Source: Hippasteria phrygiana (lineage: Eukaryota; Echinodermata; Asteroidea; Valvatida; Goniasteridae). Taken from it: a stretch of 64,000 nt of DNA. The translations under genes were made by a program, and so were the position numbers. The stretch lies in NCBI GenBank assembly GCA_037893225.1, contig JAZGUH010000272.1, positions 1,302,001 to 1,366,000 on the forward strand, given 5' to 3'. Under the pieces are notes generated by a model. That model was not told where the DNA came from and made no database searches. It worked only from the letters and a program-made list of their open reading frames with translations. Positions 17,389-28,330 of this stretch are shown here, piece by piece; the stretch's first letter is position 1; each line of letters starts with the position of its first letter.

Positions 17389-19221
17389 ATGGCTGCGAAC
17401 GGACAAGACGTGTGTCACATCGGCTCTCCGAGTTTTCTATCAAAACTTGACACTAAGATAGAGCAGATAGTCTCAAAACTACAGAGTACACCGTCTGTGC
17501 CCATAGAGTCACTGTTGAGAAGTAACTGTACTATTGATGAGCTTCTACCTGCAAGGAATTTGATCTTCGAGTCTGCAAAGGAGAAGTACCGTGACGATTT
17601 CCAAGATGGCGACGAGACAAACGACTCTTCAACAAAGCTAAGTACCCAATTTTCTTGTAATTTCTCATTAAAATCCCGTAGGTCCACACAAACAGCGGCC
17701 GATGACATCAAGGAACTATGTCTGTACATTTTTGGTCATCGGAACAGTTTTCCTAGGTCTTGTTTAAGTTCAGCTAATCAGGTTAAACCGAAGCCAACAA
17801 AGCGCACTGCGGATCGAGATTTAACAGGTGCTATAGCCCTCGATCCAGTATCTGAACCCACCCTACAGGTTATTTATCAAGCCATCCTACAGGTTCAGAA
17901 CGACATAAATTTACTTGATCAGAAATTCTCAGACCAAATTGCAACACTTTCTGGCCAGATTTCTTTGTCTTCTTCTTCCCAAAGGGAAACAATTGACCAC
18001 TTGAAGAAGGAATGTGATGCTCTCCATTCTACCATTGATATGCTGATGAGCCCTTCTTCTCGTGAAGCCGATGCCCATTCGAAACGCCAGCCCTGTGCCC
18101 TGAGCCGGAACAACCTGAGTACCACCATGGGTTCAGCCAGTCCAGAGGTATCAACAAGCAACCGCTTTGCTGCATTGGCGACGGAGGATGTCGATCCGGT
18201 CAACATCGAAGACAGCTTTGATGATTCCCGGACCGAAGCCGAGTTCCTGATCGACTCCTACTACGAAGCTATGCAGCCAAAAGTCCAGCCTGGCATGGAA
18301 CAGGAGTCCTGTACACCCCCAAACAAGCCCTGTCCCTCCAAAAACAAGGCCTCTTTTCAAGAGCAGCTCGACCAATACCGGGACAAGCACAAGAAACTGA
18401 CCACTACAAAGCAGAAACCGACACCTACCATGAAAAAACGGCCACCCACACCTAGCGAACACAACCATGCAGATATCCTAATAATCGGTGACTCAATGAT
18501 CAAACGGCTACAACCCAGGAGATTGAGCAGGCAAAAGAAAGTGATGTGCCATACCATGCGTGGAGCAAAAATCGAAGATCTTGCTCCTAACGCCATCCAG
18601 CTGTCGGCCAAACACGACGTCTCTGGAGTAATCCTTCATGTTGGGACCAATAATACTTCTGACAACCCAGAGACTATTGCTGCAAAGATCACTTCTCTTG
18701 GTGAATCACTACAACCAAGATCAGTAACAATCTCGTCGATTATACATCGCAAAAACCAAACAGTGCCAAAACGCAAGAAGGTAGATGACTCTAATAATCT
18801 GCTTAAGTCAATAGCAAGACAAAATAACTGGGGCTTCATTGACAATGGAAACATAAACCCAAATCACCTTGTATCGGATGGCGTGCACCTCAACTCAACA
18901 GGAGTGCGTCTACTTGCCATGAACATTATCCAACACGTCGCAGGACCACATAAGACCACTGCTAGCCGCATCACACACCAGAGGACCCCGTTCGGCAAGA
19001 CCTTGTACTCTGATGTCGTGAAGGAGCGGACTACAGCGAATCGTGATGTCCCGACGGGTTTTCAAATGGCAAATCAGTACTACCCACACCCGTATCAAAA
19101 ACAGCATCCAACCCATCTCCGTCAGCCACTAACCCAGACACACTATCGAGGCCAGGAATGGGACCAATACCTAAAAACGGTCAGAGAGCTGCTCAATCCA
19201 CAAGGCAAAAATCTACGATAG
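17389..19221 (+). CDS. CR1 LINE ORF1 protein with SGNH/esterase domain
   Basis: 610 residues from the ATG at 17389. An in-frame upstream ATG at 17323 lies in the flanking repeat outside the LINE and is not used. A coiled-coil-like stretch spans about 169-219. A Ser/Pro-rich middle follows, then an SGNH hydrolase-like domain (about 358-515) with block I GDSM near 366, block III GTNN near 418 and the C-terminal D-x-x-H block (DGVHLN) near 497. CR1 and related LINEs carry such ORF1 esterases, thought to aid nucleic-acid or membrane interactions during retrotransposition. The C-terminal basic, His/Gln-rich tail overlaps ORF2 by 64 nt in another frame. No stops interrupt it. Confidence 0.9.
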   Translation: MAANGQDVCHIGSPSFLSKLDTKIEQIVSKLQSTPSVPIESLLRSNCTIDELLPARNLIFESAKEKYRDDFQDGDETNDSSTKLSTQFSCNFSLKSRRSTQTAADDIKELCLYIFGHRNSFPRSCLSSANQVKPKPTKRTADRDLTGAIALDPVSEPTLQVIYQAILQVQNDINLLDQKFSDQIATLSGQISLSSSSQRETIDHLKKECDALHSTIDMLMSPSSREADAHSKRQPCALSRNNLSTTMGSASPEVSTSNRFAALATEDVDPVNIEDSFDDSRTEAEFLIDSYYEAMQPKVQPGMEQESCTPPNKPCPSKNKASFQEQLDQYRDKHKKLTTTKQKPTPTMKKRPPTPSEHNHADILIIGDSMIKRLQPRRLSRQKKVMCHTMRGAKIEDLAPNAIQLSAKHDVSGVILHVGTNNTSDNPETIAAKITSLGESLQPRSVTISSIIHRKNQTVPKRKKVDDSNNLLKSIARQNNWGFIDNGNINPNHLVSDGVHLNSTGVRLLAMNIIQHVAGPHKTTASRITHQRTPFGKTLYSDVVKERTTANRDVPTGFQMANQYYPHPYQKQHPTHLRQPLTQTHYRGQEWDQYLKTVRELLNPQGKNLR

Positions 19222-22091
19222 ACTTAACAGATGGCGTTATCTACAACCGAAGCTCCGGGGGATTCTCATTCGCCCATCTTAATGTGAGAAGTTTAATAAA
19301 CAAATTTGACCAATTTAAAATTTTAATGTCTACAAATCCATTCGATATCATCTGTCTAAATGAAACTTTCTGCAATGCCTCAATCTCCGACGATGAAATC
19401 ACATTACCAAATTTTTCCATTGTCAGAAAAGACAGGAACCGGCATGGTGGTGGGGTTGCCATGTACATCCGAAACAATTTAACTTTCACTCGTCGTGAGG
19501 ATCTTGAAACAGATGATGTCGAGTGCATATGGGTTGAAATTAGGTGTAAACAAAGACAGCCTGTGCTTATTAGTTCTATTTATAGGCCACCTTCAAGCTC
19601 TGTTGAATTCATTGATAAACTAAGTGATATTATTAATAAGGCCTCCTGTGAATGTAAAGAAATTATTGCAACTGGGGACTTTAATTATGATGTTTCAGTT
19701 GACGATGATAGTATGAACTCAAACCCAATTATTTCTTGTTTTGGTATATTCCAATTGGCGCAACTCATACATGACACAACACGTGTCACTGAGTCCACTC
19801 AAACAATAATCGATCTCATTTTCAGCTCCCATCCAGAGCTAATAAAGGAATGTGGTGTATTACCAGTCCTAATCAGTGACCATTATCTTGTTTATGGTCA
19901 ACATAGTTGGAAAACACCAAAAATTAAAGGTCGCTCAATAAATTTTCGATGTCTTACAAATATAGACAATGATGCATTTAAAGACGACCTCCTTAATGCA
20001 CCATGGCAAGATGTACTGGACTCTTATGATGTTGATGAAGCGTGGTGCAAATGGCACTCCATATTTATGAGTATTATTAACTTTCATGCGCCAATCAAAA
20101 CTAAACGTATTCGGGGTGCCTCTTTACCTTGGCTCGATTGCGAAATTCTTAAACTTATGAGACAGCGGGATCGTGCACACAAAATCGCAAAACGCTCAGG
20201 CTCACAGATCGATTGGGGCTCTTACAAAAAGCTGCGGAATAATGTAACTAATAGAATCCGCACTAAGAAGAGCGAATACTATACATCAGCCATAGAAGAA
20301 AATAAAAGCAATTCATCTATGCTATGGAAAAAACTAAAGGAGGTACTTCCTAAAAAACAGAAAATTGCTCCAAATTCTATCACTTCCCCAAATGGAGAAA
20401 ATATTGACGATCCCACTGACATTGCTGATACATTAAATGAACACTTTTCTACAATAGGAAAACGTACAGCTAGAAATTGCCCATCGGGCGAACTTGAAAA
20501 CAATGATACCTACGCCTCTATTGTTGATTCTCTGGATGAACTTGAAGAATGCACTGTACCTAATATTACAGAAGAGTTCGTTCAAAAGCAAATATCATCC
20601 ATGTCGGTTGGGAAAGCAACAGGTCCGGATGGCATCAGTGTTAAAATGATTAAAATTGCTTCCCCTTATATTACTAAATCTTTAACTTATATTTTTAACC
20701 TCTCCATAACATGCGAGCAATACCCTAAAGTTTGGAAACACGCCTTGGTAACACCAATTCACAAGGGAGGAGATAAATGTTGTACAGGTAATTATCGGCC
20801 TATTTCTATACTGCCAATTATCTCTAAGATTCTAGAAAGATGGGTGCACTCGGCAGTATATAGCTACCTCGATGATAACAATTTGATACCTAGTTGCCAA
20901 TCGGGATTTAGACCCTTGCACTCAACTGAAAGCACTCTACACGATTTAACAAACAAGTGTTTTGAGGCTATGGAGCAAGGTGAAGTTACAGGTAGCGTGT
21001 TCATAGATCTCAGTAAAGCTTTTGATTGTGTGGATCATGTAATCCTACTAGGCAAATTGAAGAAGCTGAATTTGTCATCTTCTGGAATTAATTGGTTTAA
21101 GTCGTACCTAGACGGTCGTAGTCAGTCTGTAAATATTAAGGGCACAATATCGAAGGTCTTGCCCATAGACATAGGCGTTCCACAAGGGTCGATCTTAGGG
21201 CCACTTTTATTCATTGTTTATAGTAGTGATTTTCCATCCTGTATACCCAAAAATTGCAACTTATTTATGTATGCAGATGACTCCACGTTAACTTGTAGCT
21301 CCTCTAGTATTAACGAAATAGAAAGGAACTTAAATGTAGCTCTTGCTAGTATTCACAACTGGTGCCAAAGAAACAAACTAGCATTAAATGCCAACAAAAC
21401 CAAATGTATGCTTATTGGTTCAAGGCAGAAAATATCCAACGTCGACCTGAACGTGTGCATTGCTGATAAGGTTATCGAAAAAGTGAAATCTTGTAAATGC
21501 TTGGGTGTAGTTGTTGATGAAACATTAAGTTGGGGTACACATGTTGAATACGTAAGGAAGACTGTTTCGTCTAAATTGGGTGTGTTAAACAGAATTCGTG
21601 ATTACGTTCCCCAAAGCAGCCTGCACACACTCTTTGTAAGTTTAGTTATGCCATCTTTAGAGTATTGCTGTACGGTGTGGGGAGGAAGGTACATATCTCA
21701 CGACAATACCCTCAACAAATGTCTCAAAAGAGCCGCACGGATAATCCTTAAATGTACCTTCCTCACCCCCTCAGCTGATATGTTTGCCAGGCTAAATTGG
21801 ATTCCTTTTAAAGAAAGAGTTCAGTCCAAAAAGGCTATCTTTGTTTTCAAAAGCCTTAACAAAATGACTCCTTTGTACATGACAAATCTGTTCACACCAC
21901 TTACAGTGATTCGTGAAACACGACAATCGACCCAAATGGCACTGAAAGTTCCTTTCGCCAAAAAGGAATGCTACGTGACAAGTTTCGCTGTGAGTGGTGC
22001 CAGTATATGGAATAATCTGCCTGAACAAATGAGAACCATAAACTCCTTAAGTACATTTAAATCGGAGCTACGTAAAGCCATCTATCAGTGA
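19158..22091 (+). CDS. CR1 LINE ORF2: APE endonuclease and reverse transcriptase
   Basis: 977 residues. The N-terminal APE-type endonuclease shows HLNVRSL near 35, LNETF near 71, GDFNYD near 173 and SDHYLV near 235. The reverse transcriptase shows ATGPDGIS, TPIHKGGD, GNYRPIS, FIDLSKAFDCVDH, GVPQGSILGPLLF and the catalytic YADD near 704, followed by a CR1-type C-terminal region (LEYCCTVWGG, ASIWNNLPEQ). The product nicks target DNA and copies the element RNA at the nick. The frame is complete with all catalytic motifs, so the element may be or recently have been active, although the missing 5' UTR argues against expression from its own promoter. The start overlaps the ORF1 end. Confidence 0.93.
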   Translation: MGPIPKNGQRAAQSTRQKSTIDLTDGVIYNRSSGGFSFAHLNVRSLINKFDQFKILMSTNPFDIICLNETFCNASISDDEITLPNFSIVRKDRNRHGGGVAMYIRNNLTFTRREDLETDDVECIWVEIRCKQRQPVLISSIYRPPSSSVEFIDKLSDIINKASCECKEIIATGDFNYDVSVDDDSMNSNPIISCFGIFQLAQLIHDTTRVTESTQTIIDLIFSSHPELIKECGVLPVLISDHYLVYGQHSWKTPKIKGRSINFRCLTNIDNDAFKDDLLNAPWQDVLDSYDVDEAWCKWHSIFMSIINFHAPIKTKRIRGASLPWLDCEILKLMRQRDRAHKIAKRSGSQIDWGSYKKLRNNVTNRIRTKKSEYYTSAIEENKSNSSMLWKKLKEVLPKKQKIAPNSITSPNGENIDDPTDIADTLNEHFSTIGKRTARNCPSGELENNDTYASIVDSLDELEECTVPNITEEFVQKQISSMSVGKATGPDGISVKMIKIASPYITKSLTYIFNLSITCEQYPKVWKHALVTPIHKGGDKCCTGNYRPISILPIISKILERWVHSAVYSYLDDNNLIPSCQSGFRPLHSTESTLHDLTNKCFEAMEQGEVTGSVFIDLSKAFDCVDHVILLGKLKKLNLSSSGINWFKSYLDGRSQSVNIKGTISKVLPIDIGVPQGSILGPLLFIVYSSDFPSCIPKNCNLFMYADDSTLTCSSSSINEIERNLNVALASIHNWCQRNKLALNANKTKCMLIGSRQKISNVDLNVCIADKVIEKVKSCKCLGVVVDETLSWGTHVEYVRKTVSSKLGVLNRIRDYVPQSSLHTLFVSLVMPSLEYCCTVWGGRYISHDNTLNKCLKRAARIILKCTFLTPSADMFARLNWIPFKERVQSKKAIFVFKSLNKMTPLYMTNLFTPLTVIRETRQSTQMALKVPFAKKECYVTSFAVSGASIWNNLPEQMRTINSLSTFKSELRKAIYQ

Positions 22092-22445
22092 TATTTCTGT
22101 CATTTACGCTGATCTGCGGAGTTATAAACTTGGTTGCCAAAATACTTTGGAGCCGGATGGGAATTTCCCCTTGTTTTTCACCCTAAAAGGTTTTTTTTTC
22201 GCGGGTTTTTCGCCCATCCCGTAAATCGGCAATAGGCTTCTGAAGAGTTGAAAAGTTAACCGAAAATATATTTATTTGTGTAAACATTACTGTATTTGTT
22301 TAAATATGTTGTATGAATGTGTAAATATTCAGTTTTAACTAATAATATGCAGGGCCCCAATGGAAACCAGTTTTAAACTGTTTGGGCACACCCTGGGTAA
22401 AGAAATGTAATAAATAAATAAAAATACTCAGGTGTCTCGGCTACG

Positions 22446-23024
22446 TTGATACCGGCCACGTACACACACTCAAACACTCACGATCTCTATCCACGAGTTT
22501 CGATCAGAAGTCTAGCACTGACTGATCTGTCACAGCATTTCGTTTTTTACTTGTCACCACACTTGTCAGAACAATATGCCGATGCCGATGCCGATGGCAG
22601 TTTTGGTCACATGGAAAGTTTCAAGAAACCTGCTCCGCAAGGTCATTACCAGCGTAGAAGTGACACCCGCATGCCATACAAACCATTTAATGCGCCCAAA
22701 ACGTCAATCAATACAAACATGCGCACGGAAGACAAGGGCAATTTACGAACTTGCTACATATGCCATAAAGTAGGACACATCGCAAGTAATTGTCGAAGTA
22801 GACCTAAAGACTTCATGAAAGTAGCAAGCATTATAGCCTCCACTTTGACTGGAATTATGGATAATCCCTCTGACACAGACCAATCACCTAGTCGTAGCGA
22901 AAACAACGAATCGGATCAGACCAACACATTACCATCCACACAACATTATGATAGAGTTGCATGTATGATAACACCTCACACCTTAGGTCCTTGTGTACTC
23001 ATGGTGGCTATGTCGAACTAAAAT
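22446..23024 (+). pseudogene. Gmr1-like gag remnant with zinc knuckle
   Basis: The first 40 codons translate the inverted LTR-related segment and are not gag. From about 22570 the frame is gag-like, with a CCHC knuckle CYICHKVGHIASNC near 22753-22794 that would bind genomic RNA. The matrix and capsid parts are missing, and the frame stops at 23022-23024 before the protease frame. A truncated fossil. Confidence 0.7.
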
Positions 23025-23066
23025 GTGGTAACGAATTACCGCATGTCGGGATAAAAACCCACCGCC

Positions 23067-24812
23067 ATGCCAATAACAGAAGGTTTTATTAATGGCAAGA
23101 GAGTCACAGTACTTCGTGATAGTGGTTGTAGCGGTGTCGTGGTCAAGCAAAGTCTAGTCAAAGAAGATCAATTTACAGGTCAAGAGAGAGCATGTGTCTT
23201 AGTTGATGGGTCAATTCGAAAAGCCAAGATCGCAAGGGTCACTGTGGATACACCATACTTCGTTGGGTTATGTGAGGCCTTATGTATGCCTAACCCGGTA
23301 TACGAAGTTATCATTGGTAACATCGTCGATGCAAGAGATCCTGCAGATCCGAACACTGAGTGGGCATACTCTGAAGAGAGTGTGAAGTCCAACACAAACT
23401 CACAAATTTCAGACTTAGTACAGATCAGTGCAGTCGAAACACGATCTCAGACACTCAGGAAGGAAAAACTTCCAAGAAAATTAACCGTGCTTGAAGAGCT
23501 ACCCGAAATTGATAGTGAGCAAATCAAAGTAGCTCAACAGAGTGACCCCTCTCTGTCCCGTATTAGAGAACTCATACATAGCAAACATGAGAAAATCACC
23601 AGGAATGGGTCAACATCAACATTCTTGTGGTCAGATGGTCTGTTATATCGTGAGTTTAAGTCTCCGAGTTATCAGTTTGGTCAGGCTTGTCTCCAGTTAG
23701 TCGTTCCGTCAAAATTCCGAAACTACGTCATGAAAATAGCACACGAGTCTATCTTTACTGGTCATCAAGGTGTACGAAAGACGTCAAATATGATTGAGTC
23801 AATTTTTCTGGCCAGGAGTCCAAGCAGACATAACCAGGTTTTGTAGGTCTTGTGACATTTGTCAAAGAACAGTTCAGAAAGGCAGAGTCACAAAGGTCCC
23901 CCTCGGTCAAATGCCAATAATTGACACACCATTTCAACGTGTAGCGATGGACTTGGTAGGTCAAATTCATCCCATATCGGAAAAGGGAAACAGGTACATA
24001 CTAACGCTCGTTGATTTTGCCACTCGCTACCGCTCGTAGAGCGTTTTAACGGCACCCTCAAGCAAATGCTCAAACGGTTATGTGCAGAAAAACCTCGCGA
24101 CTGGGACAGGTACGTCGGTCCTTTGCTTTTTGCGTATCGAGATTCCCCACACGAGAGTACTGGATTTGCACCATTCGAGTTGTTATATGGCCGTAGTGTC
24201 CGTGGTCCCATATCAATCCTCAAAGAATTGTGGACGGGTTGTAAAACCGACAACGAAGAGGTACGCACTACATACCAATACGTACTAGATCTCCGTGAAC
24301 GTATCGAGGATACTTGTAGAATAGCACACGATGCCCTCAAAACGTCGACCGAACGCAGTACCAAATACTACAACCGCAAAGCAAGAACGCGCACTTTCAA
24401 CCCCGGTGATTTAGTTCTACTCTTATTACCGACGGGTCGTAACAAACTGCTCCTTCAATGGAAAGGGCCATTCCCTGTCCTTGATAAAGTAGGTCCCGTT
24501 GATTATAGAATCGATTTATCTGGGAAGTCGAAGGTATTCCACGCAAACCTACTTAAGAAATATATACCGCGATCAGAAATTACGTCATCTCTCACAGCGA
24601 ACACAGAAACCTTGGATAACAGTGTACTTGAATCCGTATGTGTAGCAGTTATAGAATGTGAGCAAGACTGTGATGATGAAGAACCAGTTGAGGATGCTCG
24701 ATTCGATAATGAGGACATCCTTATACTTCCACCGTTAGAAGCTAAGGAAAGCATCGACGACGTCGAAATATATCCCGATCTTTCACCAGAGCAAATTCGA
24801 GGTACTAGGTAG
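23067..24812 (+). pseudogene. Gmr1-like protease and integrase, frameshifted and deleted
   Basis: The protease region has LRDSGCSG (23112 onward), the aspartic protease active-site type. The integrase starts with the HHCC finger: HESIFTGHQG before a frameshift near 23800, then CRSCDICQ after it. The DDE core begins with AMDLVGQ and breaks at about 24030, where the sequence jumps from DFATRY to VERFNGTLKQ, deleting the middle of the core. The C-terminal part resumes with LLYGRSVRGP and ends with a GPY/F-like module (WKGPFPVLDKVGPVDYRI). A further frameshift near 24795 separates it from the reverse transcriptase. Non-functional. Confidence 0.85.
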
Positions 24813-25240
24813 TTTTCGCGACGTACTCACAGATTTACCAGGACGAACCAATCTAGGGTATCATGACATTAAGGTGAAATCTGAGGAACCGATTCGAAGT
24901 AAACCTTACCCGTTGCCGTACGCGTTAATCGATACCGTGAAGATTGAAGTCACAAACATGCTACAGATGGACATAATCGAACCATCGGAATCGCCGTATT
25001 CATCACCTATAGTGCTCGTAAAGAAACCCGACGGATCGAATCGTTTCTGCATCGACTTCAGAAAATTGAACAAAATATCCATATTCGACGCGGAACCAAT
25101 TCCCAATCAAGAAGAAATCTTTTCGCGTGTGTCAAACTGTCACTATTTCACAAAGATCGATCTTACGAAAGGATATTGGCAGGTCCCTATGAACCCTCTA
25201 AAGGCAAAACTGCATTCACTACACCTAGTGGTCTCTATCA

Positions 25241-26795
25241 TGGGCGGAGATCCCGGGGGGATGGGGGGGATATATCCCCCCCCCACCTTTTGACCTGGGG
25301 GGGATGACCAATGTATTCATCCCCCCACTTTTTGAGGGTAGGCGTACTAACTTGCGCAGAGTCCGTAACTTGCCAATACATGTATTTTTGTTTCGCTATA
25401 CACGTGATGACTTTCCATTGTTCCCTTTAATATAACCCATCCCCATAGACTAAGCACTAGTTTGCCTGTCCTCACTTTTTCCGGAACAAAAAATAAATGT
25501 GAGGACAGTATTGTTCCCTTTGTTATACCCTTTTTTCTGTCCTCGCTTGTAATGCAATACCATGACACCTTGACAGGCCAGCACCACGCAGCCCAGCAAG
25601 TGCGAGTGTCGTTCGTTTACTTTCCCTGCATTGAGTTTAAACGCACTGTGGGCAAGAGCTCGGTATGTACAGGCGCGGATCCAGGGGGGGGGGGGGGGGG
25701 GGGGGGGGGGCCGCGGGGCACGTGCCCCCCCGGTAAATTTAGTCCAAACAAAAAACAAAAAAAGAGAAAAAAAGAAAAGAGGGGGAGGTGAGAGAAAAGG
25801 AGGGGAGGAGGAGGGCAACTCCTTAAAAAACAATACCGCCGCCGATATTAAACATCTGCTGTGTCTACTTGTTGGCATAAAACTACTGAAAAATGCAATA
25901 AGAAAAAAAAAGGTTATCAATCATGCCGTGAAACTGAATCCCTCTTTTAAGAGAAAACCAGAGTATTTCCCGGATCCCTGGGATTTCAACTCTGTCCATC
26001 GATCCCCCTTCAATCCTCCTTGTCGGGTTCGATCCCATATTAATCCCTTTGCCGGATCTAATGTAAACGCGGTGTATCTCAACATATAATCCCCTTGGGG
26101 AGTTTATTACAGGTTAAATGGCCCCAACCAGCAGGAAACAATGGATCACTTGACTGAATGACATACTAAATGTGCCTAAATCCTCTATCATGTCTTGCAG
26201 CCGATCTGCCGATGGTTTTAACACAGGGCAAGGAACAGTCTGAAATCAAGCCCTTTTCTTGAAAACTTCAACTGATTGAACTGAATTAAAACCAAGAAAA
26301 AATCCTGATAAATTAAAAATGAAGGGGAAAAACTGCAAATTAGACGCCAAAAATGGGGAGGGAGAAACTTAGATTTTTGTAGTGATGCATGACATGGCTA
26401 AAAAATTGCCAAAAAATAATGGCTAACATAATGATATATATATTCTCCATATACAATGCAATCTTAACAACTTTCAAAATAAAAAAGTCCCGTGAAAGTG
26501 GTCAGGAATCGCCTGAGATTGCACCACGGAGCATCCAAAATCCAAATTATTGTCATTTGTTGCAATTCAAGCTCAAGAAAAGGTTAAATTTTGACACAAT
26601 TTTGCACCTAAAATTGTGTAAGCCCTAGGGGCTCCAGGGGGCTTTACCTCAACCCCTAGCAAGGGCTTTGCGCCTGCAACCCACCAGGGGGCCCTTAAGC
26701 GGTCCCTTGGACCCCATGCCGTGTCGCGCTCCACACAAGGGTGGCCTTTCAAAAATCATCCCCCCCCCCCACAAGTAACAAGAAATCTCCGCGCA
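25241..26795. mobile_element. 1,555-bp insertion with 11-bp TIRs and an 11-12 bp target duplication
   Basis: The gypsy reading frame TPSGLYQFKV is cleanly interrupted. TGGTCTCTATCA occurs at 25229-25240 and again at 26796-26807. The ends are TGGGCGGAGAT and, reversed, TGCGCGGAGAT, followed by G-rich or C-rich runs. The interior has no recognisable transposase. It includes a nested G-tract region at 25668-25735 that begins like a hAT terminus (GGCGCGGATCCAGG). The duplication is longer than that of the usual cut-and-paste superfamilies. Confidence 0.85.
25682..25710. repeat. Long G homopolymer
   Basis: A run of about 29 G, followed by CCGCGGGGCACG and a C run. Similar G or C homopolymer runs occur at 43043-43106, 44198-44217, 44300-44318, 44580-44597, 50999-51014, 51626-51652, 56296-56312 and 61580-61598. 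Confidence 0.9.
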
Positions 26796-27763
26796 TGGTC
26801 TCTATCAATTCAAAGTTATGCCTTTTGGTCTTGTGAATGCCCCAGCCACCTTCAGCAGAATCATGAGAACCCTAACTAAAGACCTTGAACATGTCGATAA
26901 CTATATTGATGATATTCTCATACACACACCATCTTGGGAAACTCATGTGAGAATACTAGCAACCCTATTGAACAGACTCAGAAAAGCTGGCCTATCCGCA
27001 CGCCCGAGCAAATGTTCTGTTGGCATGAACACTATTGAGTTTCTAGGTCATACTGTAGGCAAACGTACGCTTGCGCCACAACTAGGCAAAATAACCAAAA
27101 TCCAGCAAGCACCTAGACCAGTAACAAAGAAACAACTTCGGTCATTTTTGGGATTGTCAGGATACTATCGAAAATTCATTCCCAACTATGCAGCGATAGC
27201 ATCGCCACTGACTGATAAAACGAAAAACAAAGAACCAAACCAAATCCGATGGACAGAAAGCCAGCAAATGGCGTTTGAAAAACTCAAGCAATGCTTATCA
27301 AATACTCCAATCTTGATGTTGCCAGATTTTAATAAGACATTCATCCTACGCACTGATCTTGGCATAGGAGCAATCCTCTTACAGGAACAGGAGGGTACAC
27401 CTTTCCCTATAGCATATGCAAGTCGAAAACTGCTGAGTCGTGAACAAGCATACTCATCCATAGAAAAGGAATGCCTAGCCCTCGTCTGGGGGGTGCAGAA
27501 GTTTCAAACCTATCTCTATGGCAAACCTTTCATAGTTGAGACTGATCACCAGCCATTGACTTACATACAAAAAGCAAAAGTGGCGAACGCACGTATAATG
27601 CGCTGGGCACTGGCAATGCAACCGTACCGCTTGAGAATAGTCGCAATTAAAGGCAGCGATAATATCGGTGCGGATTTCCTCAGCCGAAATACCTAGATTG
27701 TATATAAGATTGTAAACAAAAACCAGTCAGATATGTTAATTTCTTGAAAAATAGGGGGTGAAA

Positions 27764-28330
27764 TGTTACAACGTATCCTATTTTTTATTATTAGTGCATT
27801 TTCCGCGCGTCCCTTCTTTGCCACCCCTACGCGTATAAATTGAGCACGCCAGACGTTTTTGTCCAATCACCGCCTTTCCCGCAATTTTTACTAAAACCTG
27901 TTAACGATAGGGAGTTCTTTACTGAAGCGTGAACCCTTTGTTATGCTATGACAGTACTGAGACGTAACACCTCTGCTATTATTGTCCATAAATCGGCACC
28001 AGTAAGAGACAATAGACAGTTGCACAGGTACTTCAGTTTGACAGAAAGTGTGGTGACAAGTAAAAAACGAAATGCTGTGACAGATCAGTCAGTGCTAGAC
28101 TTCTGATCGAAACTCGTTGATACAGATCGTGAGTGTTTGAGTGTGTGTACGTGGCCGGTATCAACGTAGCCGAGACACCTGAGTATAGCAGGCCAGGTTG
28201 CATCTCCAAATTGTGAAATACAGTCACAAAATTGAGCATTGCCACAGATCGGCAAAATACAGTGCCGAAATTGTCCAAGCAGTCCCGGTCACTTTGACCA
28301 GCAACACATCACTCAGCCTGTCACCCAAGT
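27764..28330 (+). repeat. Probable 3' LTR of the Gmr1-like element
   Basis: Starts TGTTACAAC right after a polypurine tract and includes a possible TATA-like GTATAAATTGAG near 27832. The right boundary is not determined because no second LTR in direct orientation is available. Bases 28046-28202 recur inverted at 17363-17382 plus 22424-22567. Confidence 0.55.

Larger units (their letters stand above)
17383..22423 (+). mobile_element. CR1-type LINE with both ORFs open
   Basis: Both ends can be placed because the interrupted sequence exists uninterrupted, in inverse orientation, near 28170-28202: CTGCTATACTCAGG there is split here into CTGCTATAC | LINE | ATACTCAGG, giving a 4-bp duplication ATAC. 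The element is 5,041 bp. It has ORF1 (esterase type), ORF2 (endonuclease plus reverse transcriptase), a 330-bp 3' UTR and a TAAATAAATAAA tail. There are only six bases before the ORF1 ATG, so the 5' UTR is missing and the insertion is slightly 5'-truncated. A dead copy lies at 45141-48872. Confidence 0.92.
24813..27696 (+). pseudogene. Gmr1-like reverse transcriptase and RNase H split by an insertion
   Basis: The gypsy-type reverse transcriptase begins with IRSKPYPLPYA, LVKKPDGSNRFCIDFRKLN and FTKIDLTKGYWQ. It is interrupted at 25240 and resumes at 26808 with QFKVMPFGL, then the catalytic YIDDILI, GHTVG and LGLSGYYRKFIPNY. The RNase H follows with RTDLGIGAILLQ (about three residues shorter than usual after the first catalytic Asp), KECLALVWGVQKF, ETDHQPL and ADFLSRN, ending at 27696. 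No integrase follows. The insertion and upstream frameshifts make it inactive. Confidence 0.9.
22424..28330 (+). mobile_element. Gmr1-like Ty3/gypsy retrotransposon, degraded
   Basis: Coding remnants run in the order gag zinc knuckle, protease, integrase, reverse transcriptase, RNase H. The reverse transcriptase is clearly gypsy-type, but integrase precedes it, the arrangement described for Gmr1-like elements of deuterostomes. A polypurine tract (AGGGGGTGAAA) at about 27753 precedes TGTTACAAC at 27764, taken as the 3' LTR start. No direct 5' LTR copy is present; instead an inverted copy of a 3' segment (28046-28202) lies at the front. The right end is not defined. Confidence 0.75.

Noticed and set aside
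22424..27763. Ty1/copia element
   Set aside because: The domain order is copia-like, but the reverse transcriptase, RNase H and GPY/F-type integrase end are gypsy-like.
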